Below are positions 1-6,947 of a stretch of DNA of 6,955 nucleotides, piece after piece; within the stretch, counting starts at the first letter, position 1; the number at the start of each line of letters is the position of its first letter. The translations under genes and the position numbers were made by a program. The notes under the pieces are model-generated. The model was given only the letters and a program-made list of their open reading frames with translations, did no database searches and had not been told where the DNA came from. The stretch is from an uncultured Elusimicrobia bacterium (lineage in GTDB: Bacteria; Elusimicrobiota; Elusimicrobia; Elusimicrobiales; Elusimicrobiaceae), in NCBI GenBank assembly GCA_947164805.1, contig CAMUXX010000047.1, positions 1-6,955 of the forward strand, given 5' to 3'.

Positions 1-664
1 AAACATCCAGTGAAGCAAAAGAAGTATGGCGACGCGCATTAGCATCAAAAGGCGAAATACGTACAAGGCGGTGAACGCCGTTTTCGCTTTTCATCATACC
101 GTAAGCATAAGGGCCTTCAATAAAAAGGGTAACATTTTTTACACCGGCTTCTTCCCCGGCGAGATAATCGGTAACAGACACTTTAAAATTATGATTTTGC
201 GCCCAACGGGTATAGAGTCTAAGGAGCATATCCGCCCAATCGCAACTTTCCGTACCACCTGCACCTGCGTGTATACTGACAATAGCATTTAATTTGTCAT
301 TTGGATGGGACATTTTTGTCTTAAATTCAAGGCGTGCAAAATCTTCTTTTAAAGTTTTTAAATTGTTTTCAAGATTTTTTAGTTCAGCTTCATCCTGCAT
401 TTCTTGCACGAGTTCAAAAAGGGCTTTATTATCTTCCAAATTCTTAGAAAGGTTTTGATAGGCAGTAATATCGGTTTTAAGCAAATCAATTTCCTTAGAA
501 ACTTTTTTTGCATGCTCGGTATTGTTCCAAAAATCGGGCGCTAATGTTAACTGTTCTTTCTCCGCCAGAAGTTTTTGTTTTTCATCAAGATGTAAAATTT
601 TATGCAAGTTTTGCAAACTTGCGCTTAACTCGTCAAAAACAGTAAGTATTTCTTTACTTTCCAT
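1..664 (-). CDS. prfB: Peptide chain release factor 2 (RF2), 5' part, cut by window edge
   Basis: RF2 recognises UGA and UAA stop codons in the ribosomal A site and triggers release of the finished protein in the cytoplasm. I translated 221 codons from the ATG at 662-664 with no stop before the window edge. The N-terminal part is a charged helical (coiled-coil-like) domain, roughly residues 1-115. It is followed by the class I release factor core, including HAGAGGTES (132-140). The stop-codon-reading tripeptide SPF is at 204-206, in the context RISPFDANARRHTSF. SPF is diagnostic for RF2; RF1 carries a PxT motif. The catalytic GGQ motif should lie beyond the left edge and is not seen. The start is supported by AGGA five bases upstream and by an N-terminal length within one residue of E. 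coli RF2 up to the Leu-Asp at 26-27. There the usual in-frame UGA of the autoregulatory +1 frameshift is absent (CTT GAT, continuous frame). The first 11 bases overlap the end of lnt. Confidence 0.97.
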   Translation of the reverse strand, partial: MESKEILTVFDELSASLQNLHKILHLDEKQKLLAEKEQLTLAPDFWNNTEHAKKVSKEIDLLKTDITAYQNLSKNLEDNKALFELVQEMQDEAELKNLENNLKTLKEDFARLEFKTKMSHPNDKLNAIVSIHAGAGGTESCDWADMLLRLYTRWAQNHNFKVSVTDYLAGEEAGVKNVTLFIEGPYAYGMMKSENGVHRLVRISPFDANARRHTSFASLDV

Positions 665-2315
665 AATTTTCCTGTATATAAAACGCTACTGCAACTGCCC
701 AAAAAGAAAATGCCAAAAAAACACAAATTAAAGCAAAAACATCACCATATTTTGTGTATATGGTTTTTTTGTTTCTTGTTTGGAATTTAAAATCAAAAAT
801 TGCTGTTTCCTGCTCAAATAATTTGCCGGACATAAAACGTATTTTTCCCAAACTGTCAATCCATGCACTATAACCTGTCGTAGTGGCACGGAGTATGGGG
901 CGGCGATTTTCAATGGCTCTAAAAACATTTATCCTTAAATGTTGAAGCGGTGCAGCGGTTTTCAAAAACCAACCGTCATTTGAAATATTTATAAAAAATT
1001 GCGCGCCTTCCTTGGCTTGTTCACGCCAAATTTTGGGAAACAATGATTCAAAACAAATGTTTACAGCAAAAGGATAATTACTATTTTGAAGTGATAAATT
1101 TAATACTTTGCCCATATCCTTACCTGCGCTGAAATTCCCTGTTAAGGAAGTTATCCCTTTATCCCGATAAAAACCACTTAAAATTTTTTGGAAAGGTAAA
1201 AACTCCCCAAACGGAACAAGTTTATTTTTTTGATAACTGTCTACTACCCCGCCTTCATTAAATAAACCTGCACCCACATATAATTTGCCGTTTTTAACTT
1301 CAGAACCGCCAAAAATTTGCGGTGCATTGTAAGTTTTTGAAATGTTTCTCAAAAAATTTTGATTCCGTTCAGATGTAAAAGAACCTTCCAAAGATGTTTC
1401 CGGCCAAATAATAAATTCTACATCTTGCTCTGCTAAAGCAAGCGTTTGTTTATCCAAAACGGAATAGGCATCTTCACCCTTGCCAATCAAAATTAACCCA
1501 TGTGTATTTGGTTGCATCAAGGCCACTTTTATTTTGCTGGGATAAGTATTTTCAAAATCAAGTTGTTTATGTATTTCCCTTTTGCCCAATGTATAATTCA
1601 AAACAAATAAAATTATTGCCGAAATTAAAAATAAAGTCTTTTGGCATTTTTTATATTTCCCAAACAAACACGCAAGAGAAAAACAACAAAAAATTATTAT
1701 AAAACTAATACCGTAAACACCTGTAACGGAAGATATTTGTATTAATGCTAAATTTTCAAATTGACTGTAACCGAGCATAAACCAAGGGAAAGCAAATAAA
1801 TAAAATGCTATCACTTGATGTAAAAATTCCAAACTTACCCATAAACTTGCAGCACCCAAAGGTAAAACCCAAGTTAAATTCTTAATATAAAAATAAAAGA
1901 AACCAAATAATACAAACTGCAAAGCCATTAGGGCACTAAGCCCAAATAAAGAAAGATAAGACAAAAATTGATCTTGGGTACCGAATTGCACCGTAGGATA
2001 AATCCAACAAAGCAAAATCAAATTAAAAGCAAAACCTACGATAAAGCAATAAAATAAATTTAAAAAAAGTTTTTTAAAATTATTCAAAATTACAGCAAAT
2101 AAAAATATACCTATCCAAACACCTAAATATTTATTATTTACTAAAAAGGAAGCCCCTAAACAAAGTGCCACCGCCAAAGCAGATAAAGCAACAATTAACC
2201 CCTTAAGTAGCGCAGAAACAATAACCCAAAAAATATTTTTTTTATCTTTTGCGTTTTTATCCTTGGTAATAAGGGTTAACTCCCCCTCTTTTTCTGTTTT
2301 GCTTTTTTTAGACAC
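654..2315 (-). CDS. lnt: Apolipoprotein N-acyltransferase
   Basis: Lnt is an inner-membrane enzyme that moves an acyl chain from a phospholipid to the N-terminal cysteine of signal-peptide-cleaved lipoproteins, the last step after Lgt and LspA. The 553-residue protein has a lysine-rich N-terminal tail (1-27), then about six to eight hydrophobic membrane segments up to about residue 243. A periplasmic nitrilase-fold (carbon-nitrogen hydrolase) domain follows (about 260-510), and a C-terminal membrane helix (about 525-546). The expected Glu-Lys-Cys triad is visible: E306 in WPETS, K363 in YQKNKLVPFGE and C421 in ICFES. E371 and E423 match other conserved glutamates of the family; the residue after the cysteine is Phe where E. 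coli has Tyr. It is somewhat longer than E. coli Lnt (512 aa), partly through the N-terminal tail. The start is a GTG directly after the secA TAA with no clear Shine-Dalgarno sequence, so it probably depends on coupling to secA translation. The 3' end overlaps prfB by 11 bases. Confidence 0.97.
   Translation of the reverse strand: MSKKSKTEKEGELTLITKDKNAKDKKNIFWVIVSALLKGLIVALSALAVALCLGASFLVNNKYLGVWIGIFLFAVILNNFKKLFLNLFYCFIVGFAFNLILLCWIYPTVQFGTQDQFLSYLSLFGLSALMALQFVLFGFFYFYIKNLTWVLPLGAASLWVSLEFLHQVIAFYLFAFPWFMLGYSQFENLALIQISSVTGVYGISFIIIFCCFSLACLFGKYKKCQKTLFLISAIILFVLNYTLGKREIHKQLDFENTYPSKIKVALMQPNTHGLILIGKGEDAYSVLDKQTLALAEQDVEFIIWPETSLEGSFTSERNQNFLRNISKTYNAPQIFGGSEVKNGKLYVGAGLFNEGGVVDSYQKNKLVPFGEFLPFQKILSGFYRDKGITSLTGNFSAGKDMGKVLNLSLQNSNYPFAVNICFESLFPKIWREQAKEGAQFFINISNDGWFLKTAAPLQHLRINVFRAIENRRPILRATTTGYSAWIDSLGKIRFMSGKLFEQETAIFDFKFQTRNKKTIYTKYGDVFALICVFLAFSFWAVAVAFYIQENYGK
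670..673 (-). promoter_or_regulatory. Shine-Dalgarno site of prfB inside the lnt 3' end
   Basis: AGGA on the minus strand lies five bases before the prfB ATG, within the last codons of lnt. It supports this ATG as the start although it overlaps lnt by 11 bases. Confidence 0.7.
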
Positions 2316-4910
2316 TTATTTACCACAACATTTCTTGTATTTTTTGCCACTGCCGCAGGGGCATAAATCATTCCTGCCTACTTTATGGATTGGTTGTACT
2401 TCTTTCTTCCCGGCAGGTTGCAAGTTTTGGGCACCGCCTTCTTGCATTTTTTGCGGGGTACGCGCTTTGGGTGGTAATTTTATGCGGAAAATATAATCTA
2501 CGAAAAAATCCCGTATGCGTGCCATCATATTAACATATAAGGAATAAGATTCTTTTTGATATTCAATTAAAGGATCTTTTTGGGCATAACCACGTAAACT
2601 TACACTCTTTTGAAGTTGGTCAAGTTCATAAAGATTTTGTTTCCAACTTTGATCTAAAAGTTGTAAAAGTAACATCCTTTCAACTTCAGCGAAGTCAAAC
2701 CCTTGTTCCTTAAAAGCCGCGGCGCGTTCTTGATAAATATCTTTAATTTTAGGCATTAAATCTGCCAAAATATTTTCCGGCTTTTTGCTTAAAATATCTT
2801 CTTGTGAAACGGCTTCATCAATGCCGAAAATGCGTTTATAAATTGTATTTATGCTGGTCAAATCGGTAAGTTTCGGGTGGCGTTCATCATAAAATTTATA
2901 AAAAATTTCAGAGGTGGTTTCTTCAATCATCTCAGCAATCCTTTCACTGAAATTTTTACCATCCAAAATTGCATTTCTTAAATTATATACTGCCGTACGC
3001 TGTTGGTTCATAACTTTATCATAATCAAGCAAATACTTGCGGATATCAAAGTTATGGCCTTCCACACTTTTTTGTGCGTTTTCAATTTGTTTTGAAATTA
3101 GACGTGATTCTATGGCCTCACCGTCTTTCATGCCAAGGGTTGTCATTATTTTAGCAATACGTTCACTGCCGAATAAACGCATAAGTTCATCATCCAAAGC
3201 GACGAAAAACACACTTGAGCCTTTATCCCCTTGCCTTGCACAACGCCCGCGCAGCTGGTTATCAATACGTCTGCTTTCATGACGTTCTGTACCGATAACG
3301 GTTAAACCGCCGTTTTCCTGTACAAATTTCTGTTCGTCCGCATCACAAGGATTACCGCCCAAAACAATATCGGTTCCACGGCCTGCCATATTTGTTGCAA
3401 TTGTTACTGCACCTTTGCGCCCTGCTTGGCTGATAATTTGGGCTTCCATTTCGTGATATTTAGCATTTAAAACTTTATGCGGTATACCGATTTTGCGAAG
3501 CATTTGGGAAATTTGTTCTGATTTTTCAATAGAACGTGTACCCACAAGAACCGGCAAACCTTTGCGCCAAAGTTCTTCTATTCGTTCAACAACTGCTTGG
3601 AACTTTTCTCGTTCTGTTTTATATATTACATCCGGGTAATCAATACGGCGGCAAGGTTTGTTGGAGGGAATTTCAACTATATCAAGTTTATAAATTGTCC
3701 AAAACTCATTGGCTTCGGTCATGGCAGTACCTGTCATACCGGAAAGTTTTGAATAAAGTTTAAAGAAATTCTGAAAAGTGATTGTTGCCAAAGTCTGGTT
3801 TTCTTCTTTAATCGGCATATGTTCTTTGGCTTCAACCGCCTGATGTAAACCGTCGGACCATCTGCGCCCAGGCATTAAACGGCCTGTAAATTCATCAACA
3901 ATAATTACTTCACCGTCTTTTACTACATAATGGACATCGCGTTCATATAAGTGATGGGCGCGAAGTGCCTGGTTTATATGATGCACCCACTCGGAATCGA
4001 CATCAGCATAAAGGTTTTCAACACCAAGCAATTTTTCCGCTTTAGCGATACCTTGCTCAGTTAAAGTTACATTATGGTTTTTTTCATCAATTAAAGCATC
4101 ATAACCAACTGATAAATCTTGCCCGGCATATTTTGCATTCACTTCATCGCGTTCTGTAATTTTGCGCACTTTTAGAGCGGAAATTAAGCGGTTAACAATA
4201 TAATATTTATCAGTCTTCTCATCTGACGGACCGGAAATAATTAAAGGTGTTCTTGCCTCATCAATTAAAATAGAGTCTACTTCATCAACAATACAATAAT
4301 TTAATTTCCTTTGCACTCTTTGTTCTGCGCGCACAACCATATTATCACGCAAATAATCAAAACCGAGTTCATTATTGGTAACATAAGTTATGTCTTTTTT
4401 ATACATTTCACGGCGTTCATTATTTTCCATGTCATGGCTGATAAAACCTACAGTTAAACCTAAAAATTCATGTATGGGGCCCATCCATTCCCTATCGCGC
4501 TTAGCAAGATAATCATTAACCGTTACTACATGCACACCTTTCCCGGTCAAAGCATTTAAGTAAGAAGGCAAAGTAGCCACCAAAGTTTTACCTTCACCGG
4601 TTCTCATTTCTGCAATTTTACCTTGGTGCAAAACTATACCACCCAAGAGTTGTACATCATAAGGACGAAGGCCCAAAACACGTTTTGAAGCTTCACGTAC
4701 TGTTGCAAAAGCTTCAGGCAAAAGATTATCTAAAGTTTCGCCCTTTGCCAAGCGGTTTTTAAATAAAACCGTTTGGTTTTTAAGTTCTTCATCCGTTAAT
4801 TTAGAAATTTTTGGCTCTAAAGCATTAATTTTATTTACTATCGGCTGCAACTTTTTGATTTGTCTTTCAGATTTTGTACCGATAATTTTATCTATCAAAT
4901 AACTAATCAT
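2316..4910 (-). CDS. secA: Preprotein translocase ATPase subunit SecA
   Basis: SecA is the ATP-driven motor that pushes unfolded preproteins through the SecYEG channel at the inner membrane. The 864-residue protein is close to full family length (E. coli 901). Visible in order: Walker A MRTGEGKT (102-109, K108); Walker B-type VDEVD (208-212) followed by ILIDEARTPLIISG; the preprotein cross-linking region (about 225-370); GMTGTAMTE (391-399); the second helicase domain with TNMAGRGTDI (506-515) and the arginine-rich motif QLRGRCARQGD (552-562); the scaffold and wing region (about 610-800); RGYAQKDPL (773-781); a variable linker; and a C-terminal zinc-binding tail with C850, C852, C861 and C862 (CPCGSGKKYKKCC). 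The tail normally binds SecB and ribosomes or phospholipid. E. coli has Cys-His where this protein has Cys-Cys, a common variant. Start ATG has AGAGG five bases upstream. It lies 15 bases after the nifS stop and abuts lnt. Confidence 0.99.
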   Translation of the reverse strand: MISYLIDKIIGTKSERQIKKLQPIVNKINALEPKISKLTDEELKNQTVLFKNRLAKGETLDNLLPEAFATVREASKRVLGLRPYDVQLLGGIVLHQGKIAEMRTGEGKTLVATLPSYLNALTGKGVHVVTVNDYLAKRDREWMGPIHEFLGLTVGFISHDMENNERREMYKKDITYVTNNELGFDYLRDNMVVRAEQRVQRKLNYCIVDEVDSILIDEARTPLIISGPSDEKTDKYYIVNRLISALKVRKITERDEVNAKYAGQDLSVGYDALIDEKNHNVTLTEQGIAKAEKLLGVENLYADVDSEWVHHINQALRAHHLYERDVHYVVKDGEVIIVDEFTGRLMPGRRWSDGLHQAVEAKEHMPIKEENQTLATITFQNFFKLYSKLSGMTGTAMTEANEFWTIYKLDIVEIPSNKPCRRIDYPDVIYKTEREKFQAVVERIEELWRKGLPVLVGTRSIEKSEQISQMLRKIGIPHKVLNAKYHEMEAQIISQAGRKGAVTIATNMAGRGTDIVLGGNPCDADEQKFVQENGGLTVIGTERHESRRIDNQLRGRCARQGDKGSSVFFVALDDELMRLFGSERIAKIMTTLGMKDGEAIESRLISKQIENAQKSVEGHNFDIRKYLLDYDKVMNQQRTAVYNLRNAILDGKNFSERIAEMIEETTSEIFYKFYDERHPKLTDLTSINTIYKRIFGIDEAVSQEDILSKKPENILADLMPKIKDIYQERAAAFKEQGFDFAEVERMLLLQLLDQSWKQNLYELDQLQKSVSLRGYAQKDPLIEYQKESYSLYVNMMARIRDFFVDYIFRIKLPPKARTPQKMQEGGAQNLQPAGKKEVQPIHKVGRNDLCPCGSGKKYKKCCGK

Positions 4911-4915
4911 AAATA

Positions 4916-4920
4916 CCTCT
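4916..4920 (-). promoter_or_regulatory. Shine-Dalgarno site of secA
   Basis: AGAGG on the minus strand, within GAGAGGT, lies five bases before the secA ATG and inside the 15-base gap after nifS. It fixes the secA start and allows initiation independent of nifS translation. Confidence 0.8.
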
Positions 4921-4925
4921 CAAAT

Positions 4926-6083
4926 TCAGGCCTTTTTAAAAGGCGAGATTGCACGCAAGCGTGCAATAATACCAGGCAAAACTTTTATTACCGTATTAAT
5001 TTCTTCTAAAGTGGTAAACCTGCTTAAAGAAAATCTTATTGAACCATGCGCAAACTGGAACGGAACACCCATAGCACGCAAAACATGGGAAGGCTCCAAA
5101 GAACCCGTAGTGCAAGCAGAACCGGATGAAGCACAAATACCTTCTTCATCCAAAAACATCAAAATACTTTCGCCTTCAATATAACCGAAACTCATATTTA
5201 AAGTATTTGGAAGGCGGTTTTCTCTGTCCCCGTTAACTTTTGTATCCGGTATTTGGGCAAGCAATTCTTTTTCAAGCAAATCACGCAAAGGTTTAACTTG
5301 TGTTTGATACTCCGGCAAATGTTGCAATGCAAGTTCTGCCGCATAACCAAAACCAACAATATTAGGAACATTTTCCGTACCGGCACGGCGTAAATTTTCC
5401 TGATGGCCGCCACGCATAAAAGGCATAAAACGTATACCATCTTTTACAAATAAAGCACCCATACCCTTAGGGCCATGTATCTTGTGAGATGAAATTGAAA
5501 CAAAATCTGCATTAATATCTTTAACATTAGTCGGTATTTTACCGGCAGCCTGCACGGCATCAGTATGAAATAAAGCACCTTTTGAGTGTGCAAGTTCGGC
5601 TATTTCTTTGACTGGGAAAATAGTGCCTGTTTCACTGTTTGCCCACATTGTTGTAACTATTGCGGTATCTTCATCTAAAACTTTTTTGTATTGATCCATG
5701 TTAAAGCGACCGTATTCATCTACCCCTATAATATCCAACCTATAACCGTGTGAAGCCAAAAATTTACATACTTCCAAAACTGCAGGATGCTCAACGGCAG
5801 AAGTTATGATATGCTTTTTACCGGGATAGGAATTTACGGCAGAAAATATTGCCGTACTGTCCCCTTCTGTACCACCGGAAGTAAAAATAATTTCTTCAGG
5901 TTTTGCATTTAATAAAGTTGCTACTTGCCCTCTTGCTTTTTCAATAGCATGTTTATTTGATCCGCCAAAAGTATGAATACTGCTGGCATTACCGTAAAAA
6001 TCGGTAAAGTAAGGGAGCATCTTTACTAATACTTCCGGCGAAGTTCTAGTGGTGGCATTATTATCTAAATAAATTACTTTCAC
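4926..6083 (-). CDS. nifS: Cysteine desulfurase, NifS type
   Basis: This PLP enzyme takes sulfur from L-cysteine, giving alanine and an enzyme-bound persulfide that feeds Fe-S cluster assembly on NifU. It has 385 residues, a typical class V aminotransferase-fold length. Visible family features are YLDNNATT at the N-terminus (5-12), TSGGTEGD (68-75), the PLP-stacking H99 in VEHPAV, D175 and Q178 in HTDAVQ, the Schiff-base lysine K201 in SSHKIHGPKG, RAGTENV (233-239), and the persulfide cysteine C324 in SSGSACTTGSLEPSHVLRAM. The short, GSAC-containing active loop marks group I (NifS/IscS) rather than SufS. I call it NifS rather than IscS because its translationally coupled partner is a full-length NifU; sequence alone hardly separates the two. 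Start is GTG, overlapping the nifU stop as GTGA, with GAGGT nine bases upstream. The last 15 codons contain two inverted repeats. Confidence 0.95.
   Translation of the reverse strand: MKVIYLDNNATTRTSPEVLVKMLPYFTDFYGNASSIHTFGGSNKHAIEKARGQVATLLNAKPEEIIFTSGGTEGDSTAIFSAVNSYPGKKHIITSAVEHPAVLEVCKFLASHGYRLDIIGVDEYGRFNMDQYKKVLDEDTAIVTTMWANSETGTIFPVKEIAELAHSKGALFHTDAVQAAGKIPTNVKDINADFVSISSHKIHGPKGMGALFVKDGIRFMPFMRGGHQENLRRAGTENVPNIVGFGYAAELALQHLPEYQTQVKPLRDLLEKELLAQIPDTKVNGDRENRLPNTLNMSFGYIEGESILMFLDEEGICASSGSACTTGSLEPSHVLRAMGVPFQFAHGSIRFSLSRFTTLEEINTVIKVLPGIIARLRAISPFKKA
4930..4944 (-). repeat. Second inverted repeat at the nifS stop
   Basis: GCCTTTT and AAAAGGC form a 7-bp inverted repeat with one central base. 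As RNA about 5-6 bp could pair around a 3-5 base loop. It begins three bases after the CUUG hairpin on the transcript and runs into the nifS stop codon region, about 10 bases before the secA ribosome binding site. It is AU-rich inside and weaker than its neighbour. Confidence 0.45.
4948..4967 (-). repeat. Perfect 9-bp inverted repeat (RNA hairpin) in the nifS 3' end
   Basis: Arms ATTGCACGC and GCGTGCAAT are perfectly complementary with two bases between them. As RNA this would fold to an 8-bp stem closed by G-C around a CUUG tetraloop, a loop known to be stable with that closing pair. It lies in frame in nifS, encoding part of IIARLRAIS. No U tract follows, so it is not an intrinsic terminator. 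It may affect mRNA stability or processing between nifUS and secA; that role is inference. Confidence 0.6.
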
Positions 6084-6937
6084 GCTTGTTTGACCTCAAG
6101 GTTTTTATCAAGTTTATCTTGTAAAGTTTTACCCACAAAGTTTTTAAGTGTCATTTTGCTTGCTATGCAAGAAGCACACCCTCCAAGCAAACGAACAGTA
6201 ACAATATTACCGTTTAGATCTACTAGTTCAATACTGCCACCGTCTTGATTGAGTTTCGGTTTAATTTCGGTATTTAAAATATTTTCTATAGCCTTAATCT
6301 TTTCTACAATAGTTAAAGAGGAAAACGGCCTTTTTTCTTCCTGCTTTTTCTGTGGTAGTTCACATGCAAGAACTTTATCTAAAATCTCTTGTATTGCTAC
6401 TTTACATTTCCCACAGGCACCGCCTGCTTTAGTAAAATGAGTAACATCTTCTACCGTCTTTAAATGATTAGAATGTACGGCTTTTAAAATCATTTCCTCA
6501 GTAATATTGAAACATTGGCAAATTACTTTTGATTCTTGGGTTTGTTCAAAAACTACGGGTTTGCCGCCCTGGCGGTAACTTTTAATTGCTGCCTCCAACG
6601 CCTCCATCCCCATAACTGAACAATGCATTTTTGCTTCGGGCAGAGAACCCAAAGCATTGGCAATATCCTGATTTGTGATTTTTGAGGCTTCTTCTAAAGT
6701 TTTTCCTTTTGCCATTTCGGTAAGAACAGAAGAAGACGCTATCGCAGATGCACAACCGAAAGTTTGAAATTTAATATCTTCAATTACTTCAGTTTGCTTA
6801 TTAACTTTTATTGTTAATTTTAAAGCATCACCACAAATTAAACTACCAACCTGACCTGTACCATCAGCGTTTTCAATAGAACCCACATTGCGCGGGTTCT
6901 TAAAATGGTCCAAAACTTTATCTGTATAATCCCACAT
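6080..6937 (-). CDS. nifU: Fe-S cluster assembly scaffold protein NifU, three-domain form
   Basis: NifU is the scaffold on which [2Fe-2S] and [4Fe-4S] clusters are built from NifS-derived sulfur and passed to cytoplasmic apo-proteins. All three modules of the classical protein are present in 285 residues. The N-terminal IscU-like domain (about 1-125) has ligands C35 and D37 in ICGD, C62 in FGCAS and C106 in MHCSV. The central BFD-like ferredoxin domain (about 137-190), which holds a permanent [2Fe-2S] cluster, has C140/C142 (ICQCF) and C175/C178 (CGKC). The C-terminal Nfu domain (about 210-285) has C254-x-x-C257 in GGCASCIAS. The nine cysteines match the pattern of Azotobacter NifU almost position for position. 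A lysine- and glutamate-rich linker (about 195-205) separates the last two domains. Start ATG has AGGAG five bases upstream. No nitrogenase genes are visible, so a general Fe-S role is more likely than a nitrogenase-specific one. Confidence 0.97.
   Translation of the reverse strand: MWDYTDKVLDHFKNPRNVGSIENADGTGQVGSLICGDALKLTIKVNKQTEVIEDIKFQTFGCASAIASSSVLTEMAKGKTLEEASKITNQDIANALGSLPEAKMHCSVMGMEALEAAIKSYRQGGKPVVFEQTQESKVICQCFNITEEMILKAVHSNHLKTVEDVTHFTKAGGACGKCKVAIQEILDKVLACELPQKKQEEKRPFSSLTIVEKIKAIENILNTEIKPKLNQDGGSIELVDLNGNIVTVRLLGGCASCIASKMTLKNFVGKTLQDKLDKNLEVKQA
6093..6097 (-). promoter_or_regulatory. Shine-Dalgarno site of nifS inside the nifU 3' end
   Basis: GAGGT on the minus strand lies nine bases before the GTG of nifS, within the last codons of nifU. 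With the GTGA stop/start overlap it supports the GTG start and translational coupling, which would help keep scaffold and desulfurase levels matched. The spacing is slightly long. Confidence 0.6.
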
Positions 6938-6942
6938 AAAAA

Positions 6943-6947
6943 CTCCT
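6943..6947 (-). promoter_or_regulatory. Shine-Dalgarno site of nifU
   Basis: AGGAG on the minus strand lies five bases before the nifU ATG. It is the strongest ribosome binding site in the window and fixes the start. Only 18 bases precede nifU here, so no promoter or regulator site can be judged. Confidence 0.85.

Noticed and set aside
26..292. Plus-strand open frame of 88 codons
   Set aside because: It lies wholly opposite prfB, whose minus-strand product matches RF2 across the region; the plus-strand protein shows no recognisable motif.
2263..2496. Plus-strand open frame of 77 codons across the secA-lnt junction
   Set aside because: It mirrors the secA zinc tail and the lnt start; both real genes are well supported, and the frame has no family features.
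3241..3255. Cysteine in SecA RGRCARQGD as a redox or Fe-S site
   Set aside because: Cys557 replaces the usual Ser or Ala in this motif, but no partner cysteine is nearby in the sequence, and small residues are tolerated there; most likely a neutral substitution.
4930..4967. Intrinsic terminator between nifS and secA
   Set aside because: The hairpins are real inverted repeats, but no U tract follows either on the minus-strand transcript, and the bases after them lead into the secA RBS.
5198..5440. Minus-strand open frame of 80 codons in a second frame of nifS
   Set aside because: It is internal to a clear NifS coding sequence with no RBS or known motif; a chance frame.
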